DNA of 12,817 bases from Pseudomonadota bacterium. Lineage in GTDB: Bacteria > Pseudomonadota > Alphaproteobacteria > Acetobacterales > Acetobacteraceae. The translations under genes were made by a program, and so were the position numbers. The stretch spans positions 1 to 12,817 of the forward strand of contig JAJZFF010000051.1 in NCBI GenBank assembly GCA_021805485.1. The letters are read 5' to 3'. The notes below the pieces were generated by a model that was not told where the DNA came from, did not search any database, and saw only the letters and a list, made by a program, of their open reading frames with translations. Below are positions 1-6,115 of the stretch, piece after piece. The first letter of the stretch is position 1; every line of letters begins with the position of its first letter.

Positions 1-143
1 GCGAGGTGGTGCATCGCCGCATCGTCGGTGCCGCCGATATACATGCCGGGGCGCCGGCGAACCGGTTCCAGCCCTTCGAGAACCTCGATGTCCTTGGCGG
101 AATAGCTCGCCTGGCTGGCGCCCTGTTCGAACAGATCGGTCAC
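1..143 (-). CDS. parE: DNA topoisomerase IV subunit B, N-terminal fragment
   Basis: The reverse strand reads 47 codons from a GTG start at 143, and the gene runs out of the window at base 1. The N-terminus contains [20 protein letters not shown] followed by TDDAAMHHL, the opening of the GHKL ATPase domain of type IIA topoisomerase B subunits. The wording [12 protein letters not shown] favours ParE; GyrB usually has GLDAVRKRPGMY. ParE and ParC form topoisomerase IV, which decatenates daughter chromosomes using ATP. The GTG start is chosen because GAGGAG lies 5 bases upstream (149-154) and the stop of cmk is only 25 bases away. The gene is probably read from the aroA-cmk transcript. Only the N-terminus is visible, so GyrB cannot be fully excluded. 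Confidence 0.88.
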   Translation of the reverse strand, partial: MTDLFEQGASQASYSAKDIEVLEGLEPVRRRPGMYIGGTDDAAMHHL

Positions 144-148
144 GCTGT

Positions 149-154
149 CTCCTC
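149..154 (-). promoter_or_regulatory. Ribosome binding site of parE
   Basis: The reverse strand reads GAGGAG, a near-perfect Shine-Dalgarno sequence, 5 bases before the GTG at 143. It decides the start codon of parE and implies translation initiation independent of cmk. Confidence 0.75.
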
Positions 155-168
155 TGGTCCGGGCGGGG

Positions 169-807
169 TCATCCCCGTGCGAGTACCTTGTTCACCAGAT
201 CGGCCGCCGCGGCAAAGGCATGATTGGCATCCATGTCGCTGGTATCGAGCAGCAGGGCGTCCCTCGCCTGTACCAGCGGGGCGGCGGCGCGGGTGCGATC
301 TGCCTCGTCGCGGGCTGCAAGTTCATCGCGCACCGAGTCGTACCCCGGATCGATCCCGTGGGCCAGTCGTTCGAGATGCCGACGCTTCGCCCGCACATCG
401 AGCGAGGCGGTGACGAAGAGCTTCACATCGGCATGCGGAAACACGATCGTGCCGATATCCCGCCCGTCGAGCACCGCGCCGGATGCCTCGGCGAAGCGGC
501 GCTGGAAGTCGAGCAGCGCGGCGCGGACCGGCTTGATCGAGGCGACGACGCTGGCCGCGCGGTCGATCTCCTGGGTGCGCAGGTCGCCGCGTTCGAGATC
601 GAGCCGGCTGAGCGAGCGGGCCTGTTCCTCGCTGGCCGCCGGATCGGCCGGATCGCCGTCGCGGTCGAGCACGCGCCGCGCCACCGCGCGGTAGAGCAGG
701 CCGGTATCGAGATAGGGCAGGTTGAATGCGGCGGCGAGGCGGCGCGCCAACGTGCCCTTGCCGGAAGCGGCCGGCCCGTCGATCGCGATGACGATCGGCC
801 GCGTCAC
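169..807 (-). CDS. cmk: Cytidylate kinase (CMP/dCMP kinase)
   Basis: This 212-residue protein has the usual length for bacterial Cmk, which transfers phosphate from ATP to CMP or dCMP in the cytoplasm. Visible motifs are the P-loop GPAASGKGT (residues 11-19), the substrate-binding segment YLDTGLLYR (32-40, where DTGAMYR is typical), GRDIGT (115-120), which is diagnostic of the family, and an arginine-rich lid (KRRHLER, 141-147, and RDEADRTR, 166-173). The start is GTG, sharing GTGA with the TGA stop of aroA (804-807), so translation is probably coupled. The aroA-cmk order is widespread in Proteobacteria. rpsA commonly follows cmk in alphaproteobacteria; here parE follows. Confidence 0.96.
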   Translation of the reverse strand: MTRPIVIAIDGPAASGKGTLARRLAAAFNLPYLDTGLLYRAVARRVLDRDGDPADPAASEEQARSLSRLDLERGDLRTQEIDRAASVVASIKPVRAALLDFQRRFAEASGAVLDGRDIGTIVFPHADVKLFVTASLDVRAKRRHLERLAHGIDPGYDSVRDELAARDEADRTRAAAPLVQARDALLLDTSDMDANHAFAAAADLVNKVLARG

Positions 808-2141
808 GCCGTCGCCTCGATCGTCGCGCCGATTCCGCGCATCAACGGCAGGAAGCCGGGGAAGCTCGTATCGATGAAGCTGGCATCGTCGATGGCGACA
901 GGTGTCTCGGTGGCGAGGCCCAGAACCAGCGCGCTCATCGCCAGGCGATGGTCCATATGCGTCGCCACCGTGGCGCCGCCGCGCGCACCGCCGCCCGCGA
1001 TGATGAGGTCGTCATCCTCCACATGCGCCTTCACACCATTGGCGGTGATCATGGCGAGTGTCGCGGCCAGGCGATCGCTCTCCTTCACCCGCAGTTCCGC
1101 GAGGCCGCGCAGCCGCGAGGTGCCGCGCGCCATCGCGCAGGCGACGGCGAGGATTGGGTATTCATCGATCATCGAGGGGGCGCGCTCCGCCGGCACATCG
1201 ACGGCGCGCAGGTCCGAGCCGGTGACGATGAGGTCGCCCACGGCCTCGCCGCCGGCCTCACGGGCGTTCACGATCTCGATCGCCGCCCCCATTTCGCGCA
1301 GGGTGAGGAACAGTCCGGTCCGCAGCGGGTTCAGCCCGACACCCCCGATCGTGACGCGCGAGCCCGGCACGATCAGCGCGGCGACGATCGGGAAGGCGGC
1401 TGAAGACGGATCGCCGGGCACAACAACATCCGCGCCGCGAAGTTCCGGCTGTCCCCGCAGGCGGATCAGCTTGCCCGTGCCATGCGCCGCTACCTCTATC
1501 TCGGCGCCGAAGTGGCGGAGCATGTTTTCGGAATGGTCGCGGGTCGGCTCCGGCTCCTCGATCTCGGTCATGCCGCGCGCGTTCAGCCCGGCGAGCAGCA
1601 GGGCCGATTTCACCTGCGCGGAGGCGACCGGCAGCCGGTAGGAGAGCGGCATTGCCTCGGCGGCGCCGCGCACCGAAAGCGGCAGGCGCCCGCCCTCGCG
1701 CGCGGCGAAGACGGCGCCGGTCGCGCCCAGCGGATCGATCACCCGGCGCATCGGCCGGCGGCGCAGCGAGGCATCACCGGTCATCACCGCGAAAATGTCA
1801 TGGCTCGCGAGAATGCCGCAGAGCAGCCGCGCGGCGGTGCCGGAGTTGCCCATGTCGAGCACGTCATCCGGGCTTTGCAGTCCGCCGATGCCAGGGCCAG
1901 AGGCGCGCCACGCGCCCGGGCCGGTGCGCTCCACCGTCGCACCCAGCGCCCGCATGGCGGCGGCGGTGCGCAGCACGTCCTCGCCTTCCAGCAGGCCGGA
2001 AATCCGGGTTTCGCCGACCGCGAGGCCGGCGAACATCAGCGCGCGATGCGAAATCGACTTGTCACCCGGAACGGTGATCGTACCGGTGAGCGGCGCGGCA
2101 GGGCGGCGTGAGGTCTGGGGCAGCGTTGCGGCGTGTTCCAT
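804..2141 (-). CDS. aroA: 3-phosphoshikimate 1-carboxyvinyltransferase (EPSP synthase), class II type
   Basis: This 445-residue cytoplasmic enzyme joins shikimate 3-phosphate and phosphoenolpyruvate to form EPSP, the sixth step of the shikimate pathway. Visible motifs are PGDKSISHR (25-33), SAQVK (174-178), TRDHSE (200-205), SMIDEYP with the family's catalytic aspartate (D326), and RVKESDR (351-357). The sequence is close to the class II (Agrobacterium CP4-type) group, for example LEGEDV, GDASL, GDPSS and TSFP. The position that is Ala100 in CP4 is Gly here (GNSGT, 99-103), as in most glyphosate-sensitive enzymes. NPLR (271-274) stands where CP4 has NPTR. The ATG at 2141 gives an N-terminus like other class II enzymes; the frame stays open to 2309 but that part overlaps the divergent gene. 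It is the first gene of the aroA-cmk-parE run. Confidence 0.96.
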   Translation of the reverse strand: MEHAATLPQTSRRPAAPLTGTITVPGDKSISHRALMFAGLAVGETRISGLLEGEDVLRTAAAMRALGATVERTGPGAWRASGPGIGGLQSPDDVLDMGNSGTAARLLCGILASHDIFAVMTGDASLRRRPMRRVIDPLGATGAVFAAREGGRLPLSVRGAAEAMPLSYRLPVASAQVKSALLLAGLNARGMTEIEEPEPTRDHSENMLRHFGAEIEVAAHGTGKLIRLRGQPELRGADVVVPGDPSSAAFPIVAALIVPGSRVTIGGVGLNPLRTGLFLTLREMGAAIEIVNAREAGGEAVGDLIVTGSDLRAVDVPAERAPSMIDEYPILAVACAMARGTSRLRGLAELRVKESDRLAATLAMITANGVKAHVEDDDLIIAGGGARGGATVATHMDHRLAMSALVLGLATETPVAIDDASFIDTSFPGFLPLMRGIGATIEATA

Positions 2142-2182
2142 GGCGCGGCGCTTACCACGAGTGGACGATTTTGCCAGCCATG

Positions 2183-2210
2183 ATTGTCGGCGGCCGTCAG
2201 GGTTTGACAA
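2183..2210 (-). promoter_or_regulatory. Candidate promoter of aroA-cmk-parE
   Basis: The reverse strand reads TTGTCA (2210-2205), a 16-base spacer, then GACAAT (2188-2183), which match the -35 and -10 consensus at 5/6 and 4/6 positions. Transcription would begin near 2176, giving a leader of about 35 bases before aroA. The -35 overlaps the candidate -35 of the divergent gene, and the left arm of the 9-bp inverted repeat (2194-2202) lies in the spacer. The assignment rests on pattern only. Confidence 0.4.
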
Positions 2211-2246
2211 GCAGGGCGATGGGTGGCATGGCGCCCGCCCTGACGG
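2194..2246. repeat. Perfect 9-bp inverted repeat in the divergent control region
   Basis: CCGTCAGGG (2194-2202) and CCCTGACGG (2238-2246) are exact reverse complements with 35 bases between them and arm centres 44 bp apart, close to four helical turns. The arms bracket the shared -35 region. One lies in the spacer of the aroA promoter candidate and the other at the expected start point of the opposite promoter candidate. This suits a divergent operator, possibly with looping. An RNA hairpin is less likely because neither predicted transcript would contain both arms. Confidence 0.5.
2204..2232 (+). promoter_or_regulatory. Candidate promoter of the FYDLN acid domain gene
   Basis: TTGACA (2204-2209) is a perfect -35 hexamer. 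At a 17-base spacing stands CATGGC (2227-2232), a poor -10, so the promoter would need help from an activator or another sigma factor, or may be weak. A start near 2239 would leave a leader of about 40 bases and coincide with the right arm of the inverted repeat at 2238-2246. Confidence 0.35.
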
Positions 2247-2279
2247 ACTCCACCGCTCACCCTGGAATGCGAGGCTCTC

Positions 2280-2603
2280 ATGGCGAAGCCTGAACTTGGC
2301 GACAAACATACCTGTGTGTCTTGCGGCGCGCGCTTTTTCGACCTCGGCAAGGTTCCGCCCGTCTGCCCGAAATGCGGCACCGAGCAGCCGGCCGAGCAGC
2401 CGAAGCTCAAGCGCAGCGTGCCGATGCCCGATGACGCCAAGAAGCCGGCCAAGGTGCAGACCACCGAGGACGACGTCGATACGGATGACGTTGAGGATAC
2501 CGGCGACGACGATATCCTGACGGACGCCGACGATCTCGAGGATGACGACTCGATCGATGCCGATATCGAGGTCGAGCGCGATAGCGACGAGAACGAAAGA
2601 TAA
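2280..2603 (+). CDS. TIGR02300 / FYDLN acid domain protein
   Basis: This 107-residue protein begins MAKPELGDKHTC and has two CxxC pairs (C12/C15 and C29/C32) around RFFDLGK, the counterpart of the FYDLN signature that names the family. The arrangement looks like a small zinc ribbon. From about residue 60 the protein is a strongly acidic low-complexity tail of Asp and Glu (for example DDVDTDDVEDTGDDD), probably disordered. The family is characteristic of Alphaproteobacteria and, to my knowledge, has no established function. It is often encoded next to aroA-cmk, as here, divergently. GAGG at 2271-2274 lies 5 bases before the ATG. No clear terminator follows the stop. Confidence 0.93.
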   Translation: MAKPELGDKHTCVSCGARFFDLGKVPPVCPKCGTEQPAEQPKLKRSVPMPDDAKKPAKVQTTEDDVDTDDVEDTGDDDILTDADDLEDDDSIDADIEVERDSDENER

Positions 2604-2636
2604 TTTTCCTTTCTCGGCCGGATTTGTTTACTGGAT

Positions 2637-2642
2637 TGTAAT
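2637..2642 (+). promoter_or_regulatory. Candidate -10 element before the small gene
   Basis: TGTAAT matches the -10 consensus at 5 of 6 positions inside an AT-richer patch (2621-2644) of an otherwise GC-rich window. No good -35 hexamer is seen at 16-18 bases upstream, so this is a weak call. A start near 2649 would give a leader of roughly 65 bases that includes the hairpins at 2666-2681 and 2696-2707. Confidence 0.25.
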
Positions 2643-2665
2643 CTGGAGCGGGTCATGTTCGGGCG

Positions 2666-2707
2666 CAGCCAAAAACGGCTGATCCTGAAGGACACTCCTG
2701 AGAAGGA
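2666..2707 (+). promoter_or_regulatory. Structured leader with the ribosome binding site in a GAGA-capped hairpin
   Basis: CAGCC (2666-2670) and GGCTG (2677-2681) can form a 5-bp stem with an A-rich loop. Further on, TCCT-GAGA-AGGA (2696-2707) is a 4-bp stem capped by a GNRA-type tetraloop, and its 3' strand is the Shine-Dalgarno core AGGA, 8 bases before the ATG at 2716. A second AGGA (2689-2692) could compete for the same TCCT. The stems are short and may not matter in vivo. Confidence 0.3.
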
Positions 2708-2715
2708 AACCCGCG

Positions 2716-2907
2716 ATGACCCAGTTCGCCCCGGCGAAAACCGCCGACCATCACGAGCCGATCGTCAGTCCGCTCATTCTTGTCGACCGCCTGATTTCCC
2801 TGGCGCAGGATGCCGAGCGCGCCGGGTTGCCGGCTGTCGCCAACCGGCTGGTCCGCCTTGCGCTGCGCAGTTGCGTTCCGCCCGCCGGGGGCACCCATCG
2901 CCACTGA
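2716..2907 (+). CDS. Small conserved-looking protein of unknown function (63 residues)
   Basis: The ATG has a strong ribosome binding site (GAGAAGGA, 2700-2707) 8 bases upstream, which is the main reason to call it a gene. The protein has a polar N-terminus, then a probable amphipathic helix pair around residues 18-52 (ILVDRLISLAQDAERAGL and VANRLVRLALRS), and a short Pro/Gly/His tail. The pattern of a RL-x-LA-x-AERAG helix followed by A-x-RLVRLA resembles small uncharacterised alphaproteobacterial proteins. I cannot name a family. There is no signal peptide or membrane segment. It lies between the FYDLN acid domain gene and the CoA-transferase gene, with 112 and 84 bases on either side, so it may be a separate transcription unit. 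Confidence 0.6.
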   Translation: MTQFAPAKTADHHEPIVSPLILVDRLISLAQDAERAGLPAVANRLVRLALRSCVPPAGGTHRH

Positions 2908-2926
2908 TCCGCCGTCGCCGGGTTCG

Positions 2927-2987
2927 GACCTCCCGTTTTGACCTGACTTCACAGGCTCGCTATTGCGGGTCGCGTTGACGGGAGGTC
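2927..2987. repeat. Perfect 10-bp inverted repeat whose right arm holds the CoA-transferase ribosome binding site
   Basis: GACCTCCCGT (2927-2936) and ACGGGAGGTC (2978-2987) are exact reverse complements separated by 41 bases. The right arm contains the Shine-Dalgarno GGGAGG (2980-2985), so the left arm acts as an anti-Shine-Dalgarno in any transcript carrying both. The left arm can also pair with CGGG at 2919-2922, giving a weak CGGG/CCCG hairpin followed by TTTT (2936-2939). A candidate promoter lies inside the loop, so an RNA starting there would lack the left arm. It could equally be a DNA operator. Confidence 0.5.
2938..2966 (+). promoter_or_regulatory. Candidate promoter of the CoA-transferase operon
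   Basis: TTGACC (2938-2943), a 17-base spacer and TATTGC (2961-2966) form a fair -35/-10 pair. Transcription starting near 2973 would give a leader of about 19 bases carrying only the right arm of the surrounding inverted repeat, leaving the ribosome binding site free. Confidence 0.45.
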
Positions 2988-2991
2988 ATGA

Positions 2992-4221
2992 ATGTCTGAA
3001 CAGCAATCCGCTGGAACCGCGTCACCTTCGGGCCCGCTCGCCGGACTGAAGGTATTCGATCTGACCCGGGTGCTCGCCGGTCCCACCTGCGTGCAGATGC
3101 TGGCCGATCTCGGCGCCGAGGTGATCAAGATCGAGAAACCGGGCAGCGGCGACGATACCCGCGGATTTGCGCCTCCCGCGCTGCCGGGCACCGAGCAGAG
3201 CGCTTATTTTGCCGGCGCCAATCGCAACAAGCGCTCCGTGACACTCGACATCGCGAAGCCCGAGGGCCAGAAACTGGCGCGCGCGCTGATCGCGAAGAGC
3301 GATATCCTGGTCGAGAACTTCAAGGTCGGCACGCTGCCGCGCTATGGCCTCGGCTATGAGGATCTCAGAGCCGACAATCCCGGGCTGATCTATTGTTCGA
3401 TCACCGGATTCGGCCAGACTGGCCCCTACGCGTCCCGCCCCGGCTACGACAGCCTGATCCAGGCGATGGGCGGCATCATGTCGCTCACCGGCGTGCCGGA
3501 CGGCCAGCCGATGAAGGTGGGCGTGCCGGTCGCCGACCTGTTCGCCGGGCTTTACGGCGCGATCGGCGTGCTCGCCACGCTGCGCCACCGCGAAATGACC
3601 GGGCAGGGCCAGCACATCGATATCGGCATGCTGGACACGCATGTCGCCTGGCTCGCCAACCAGGGGATGAATTATCTCGCCACCGGTAAGAACCCCCCGC
3701 GCCTTGGCAACGAGCACCCAAACATCGTGCCCTACCAGGTGTTCGCGACCGAAGACGGCCATATCGTCCTCTCGATCGGCAACGATCCGACCTTCGCGCG
3801 CTTCTGCAATGCGTTCGGGCTCGAGCACCTGCTGGCTGACGAGCGCTTCGCGACGAATGCCGCCCGCGTCGCCAATCGCGCCTTTGTGACCGAGACCCTT
3901 GCCGCGGTTCTGGCGCGGCATCCTTCGGCCTGGTGGCTGGGGCGGCTGGAAGAGCTCAAGATTGGTTGCGGCCCGATCAACACGCTGGAGCAGGTGTTTG
4001 CCGATCCGCACGTGATCGCGCGTGGCAACCTGATCGAAATGACGAGAAACGACGGCGTGCCGGTGAAGCTTGTCGCCAATCCGGTCCGCCTGTCGGAAAC
4101 GCCGGTGGATTATCGCTTGGCGCCACCCATGTTGGGAGAGCATACCGATGAGGTGCTGAACGACATGCTGGGACTCGACGAATCGACCCGCGCCACGCTG
4201 CGCCGGGACGGCATCATCTGA
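2992..4221 (+). CDS. CaiB/BaiF-type class III CoA-transferase
   Basis: This 409-residue protein has the normal length for family III acyl-CoA transferases, which move CoA between carboxylic acids in the cytoplasm through an aspartyl-CoA mixed anhydride. Visible signatures are PLAGLKVFDLTRVLAGP (15-31), LADLGAEVIKIEKP (38-50-region), NRNKRSVTLDI, DILVENFKVG, and SITGFGQTGPYASRPGYD (136-153). The nucleophile is probably D182 in VADLFAG, aligned to the catalytic Asp of formyl-CoA transferase. The substrate acids cannot be read from the sequence. The ATG is chosen for GGGAGG 6 bases upstream; the ATG at 2988 opens only a 3-codon frame. An alpha/beta hydrolase follows after 14 bases, suggesting a shared role in acyl-CoA or ester metabolism. 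Confidence 0.93.
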   Translation: MSEQQSAGTASPSGPLAGLKVFDLTRVLAGPTCVQMLADLGAEVIKIEKPGSGDDTRGFAPPALPGTEQSAYFAGANRNKRSVTLDIAKPEGQKLARALIAKSDILVENFKVGTLPRYGLGYEDLRADNPGLIYCSITGFGQTGPYASRPGYDSLIQAMGGIMSLTGVPDGQPMKVGVPVADLFAGLYGAIGVLATLRHREMTGQGQHIDIGMLDTHVAWLANQGMNYLATGKNPPRLGNEHPNIVPYQVFATEDGHIVLSIGNDPTFARFCNAFGLEHLLADERFATNAARVANRAFVTETLAAVLARHPSAWWLGRLEELKIGCGPINTLEQVFADPHVIARGNLIEMTRNDGVPVKLVANPVRLSETPVDYRLAPPMLGEHTDEVLNDMLGLDESTRATLRRDGII

Positions 4222-4235
4222 AGAACGGCCGGATC

Positions 4236-5075
4236 ATGGCGCGGCAGGGCTTCGTCCCCTATCTGCTCGGCAATGATTTCCACCGGCTCGCCTTCGTGGA
4301 ATTCGGCAACCCGGCCGCGTCGGCCGTGCTTTGCGTGCATGGTCTGACTCGCAACGGCCGTGATTTCGACATCCTCGCGGAGAGCCTGGCCGATCGCTAC
4401 CACGTTATCTGCCCCGACCTGCCGGGCCGCGGACGCTCGGAATGGCTGCGCGACGGGGCGCTTTACCAGCCGCCGTCCTATGTCGTTGCGCTCGCGCATC
4501 TGCTTGCCTGGCTCAACAAGCCGGTCGCCTGGGTCGGCACGTCGCTGGGCGGGATCTGCGGCATGATGGTGGCCGCGGCGGCGCACACGCCGATCACCCG
4601 CCTCGTGCTCAACGATATCGGCCCGCACATCCCCGCCGCGGCGCTGGGTCGGATCCGCGATTACATGGGCGAGGCGCCGGCCGCCTTTCCCGATCTTGCG
4701 GCGCTGGAAGCCCTTCTGCGCTCCGTGCATGCGCCGTTCGGCCCGCTGACCGATCCGCAATGGGCCGCCCTCGCGCTGCATTCGGCCCGGCCGGTCGAGG
4801 GCGGCGGCTTCGCGCTGCATTACGATCCGGCGATCGCCGAGCCGATCCGCTCCTCGGTGCCCATGGATGCCGATCTCGGCGCCATCTGGAAGGCGATCCG
4901 CGCTCCTGTGCTTGCGCTCCGGGGAGCGACAAGCGACCTGCTGACCGAAGCCACGCTCGCGCGCATGGAGGAAGACGGCGCCGCCACACATGTCGTGCCG
5001 GCCTGCGGCCACGCGCCGGCGCTGATGGACGCGCCCACCATCGCGGTGATCCGGCGGTTCCTGGACGGCGCCTGA
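4236..5075 (+). CDS. Alpha/beta hydrolase
   Basis: This 279-residue cytoplasmic protein has the alpha/beta hydrolase fold. It shows the oxyanion strand CVHGLTRNGRDF (33-44), the PDLPGRGRS loop (60-68), the nucleophile elbow GTSLGG with S103 (101-106), a probable acid D234 (RGATSDLL) and catalytic H259 (CGHAP). A lid region lies around residues 135-215. The family includes esterases, thioesterases, lactonases and C-C bond hydrolases, and the substrate is not determined by what I can see. The start lies 14 bases after the CoA-transferase stop. The TGA stop shares its A with the ATG of the next gene (5075), so the three genes are probably co-transcribed and the last two coupled. Confidence 0.9.
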   Translation: MARQGFVPYLLGNDFHRLAFVEFGNPAASAVLCVHGLTRNGRDFDILAESLADRYHVICPDLPGRGRSEWLRDGALYQPPSYVVALAHLLAWLNKPVAWVGTSLGGICGMMVAAAAHTPITRLVLNDIGPHIPAAALGRIRDYMGEAPAAFPDLAALEALLRSVHAPFGPLTDPQWAALALHSARPVEGGGFALHYDPAIAEPIRSSVPMDADLGAIWKAIRAPVLALRGATSDLLTEATLARMEEDGAATHVVPACGHAPALMDAPTIAVIRRFLDGA

Positions 5076-5926
5076 TGCGCTGGCGGACGCGCCTCGGGCT
5101 CTGGTTCAGGGCGCTGCGCGCGGCCGCAACCGAAGTGATGAGCGGGGAGATGTCGCTCGTTGCCGCTGGTTGCGCCTTCTACGCCACCCTGGCGCTGTTC
5201 CCGGCGATCACGGCGCTGATTTCGCTCTACGGCCTGGCATTCAACCCGGTAACTGTCGAACCGCAGCTTCTCTACCTGAAACACCTGATGCCGCCGGCGG
5301 CCTTCGCGCTGATCGGCGGGCGAATCCAGCAACTGGTCTCCGGCGGCAAGACGACGCTCGGCATCGGCCTCGTCATCTCGCTGGGCTTCACGCTCTATTC
5401 TTCGGCATCCGGCACCAAGTCGCTGATCTACGCGCTGAACGTGATCCACAAGCGGCAGGAAACGCGCGGCTTCTTCCATTTTCAGGCAGTGACACTGGCG
5501 ATGACGCTGATTGCCATGCTCGGCGCCGTCATCGCCATCGCCGTGCTGGTCGGCATGCCGCTTGTGCTGGCCTTCCTGGGCCTTGCCGACGCGCCGGCGG
5601 TGCTGACGGTGCTGCCCGGATTCGCCCTGCTGATCGGGTCGATGGGTCTGGCGCTCGGCCTGCTCTACCGATTCGGTCCGGCCTTCGGGCGCGATGCGGG
5701 GCATCCGGTGGCGCCGGGCGCACTGGTCGCGATCCTGGTCTGGCTTGCGGTATCATATGGGTTCGCGGTCTATGTCGGCCAGTTCGCCGCCTATAGCCGC
5801 ACCTACGGGCCTTTGGCGACGATCATCGGCCTGATGATGTGGTTCTATCTGAGCGCCTATGCCGTGCTGTTCGGGGCGCTGTTCAACGCCACGCTCGACC
5901 GCGCGTCTGTGGCATTCCGGCCATAG
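5075..5926 (+). CDS. YihY/BrkB-family inner membrane protein
   Basis: This 283-residue protein has about six hydrophobic segments (roughly 27-52, 95-112, 138-168, 178-200, 213-235 and 245-272) and the family signatures SLVAAGCAFYATLALFPAI (27-45) and YGPLATIIGLMMWFYLSAYA (244-263). The family was once called ribonuclease BN or BrkB, but it is an integral membrane family and is not the tRNA nuclease; its transport function remains unsettled. The ATG at 5075 overlaps the hydrolase stop by one base (TGATG). The frame is open upstream to 4442, but that part is antisense-free shadow of the hydrolase gene. The stop TAG is at 5924-5926. No convincing terminator follows before rnr. Confidence 0.92.
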   Translation: MRWRTRLGLWFRALRAAATEVMSGEMSLVAAGCAFYATLALFPAITALISLYGLAFNPVTVEPQLLYLKHLMPPAAFALIGGRIQQLVSGGKTTLGIGLVISLGFTLYSSASGTKSLIYALNVIHKRQETRGFFHFQAVTLAMTLIAMLGAVIAIAVLVGMPLVLAFLGLADAPAVLTVLPGFALLIGSMGLALGLLYRFGPAFGRDAGHPVAPGALVAILVWLAVSYGFAVYVGQFAAYSRTYGPLATIIGLMMWFYLSAYAVLFGALFNATLDRASVAFRP

Positions 5927-6088
5927 TTGGAAAACTTGCCGCGCCACCATGCGGGAAACACTGCATCAGCGTTGTCGGCAAGCCACATAGGGTTTATGCC
6001 GTCAACATTGGACAAAACTTCTGATGTGTGGGGCGCTGCCGTGCACCGATTCCAGGCGGTATTCCGGGTTTCGGGCGAGAGGATCGTC

Positions 6089-6115
6089 ATGATGCGCCGC
6101 TGCGGTCGCGCATGA
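6089..6115 (+). CDS. Possible 8-codon leader peptide coupled to rnr
   Basis: ATGATG at 6089 opens an 8-codon frame (MMRRCGRA) preceded at 5 bases by GAGAGGA (6077-6083), the best ribosome binding site in the 185-base gap before rnr. Its TGA overlaps the rnr ATG as ATGA (6112-6115), the classic geometry for termination-reinitiation. The same frame is open further upstream (ATG at 5996, TTG at 5927) without a good binding site. Three arginine codons and a cysteine codon in eight could allow sensing of translation, but that is speculation. Confidence 0.4.
   Translation: MMRRCGRA

Noticed and set aside
220..1641. A 473-codon plus-strand frame opposite cmk and aroA
   Set aside because: It is opposite two well-supported enzymes and has no recognisable domain; its composition is that of a GC-rich shadow.
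2142..2309. Upstream extension of the aroA frame
   Set aside because: It runs across the control region and into the divergent FYDLN gene. The class II AroA N-terminus fits the ATG at 2141.
4442..5074. Upstream extension of the YihY frame
   Set aside because: It overlaps the alpha/beta hydrolase in another frame and reads as low-quality Arg/Gly/Ala sequence. Homologues start at the ATG at 5075.
5935..5982. CTTGCCG / CGGCAAG inverted repeat between yihY and rnr
   Set aside because: It has only 7 bp with a 34-base loop and no T run, so neither a terminator nor an operator can be supported.
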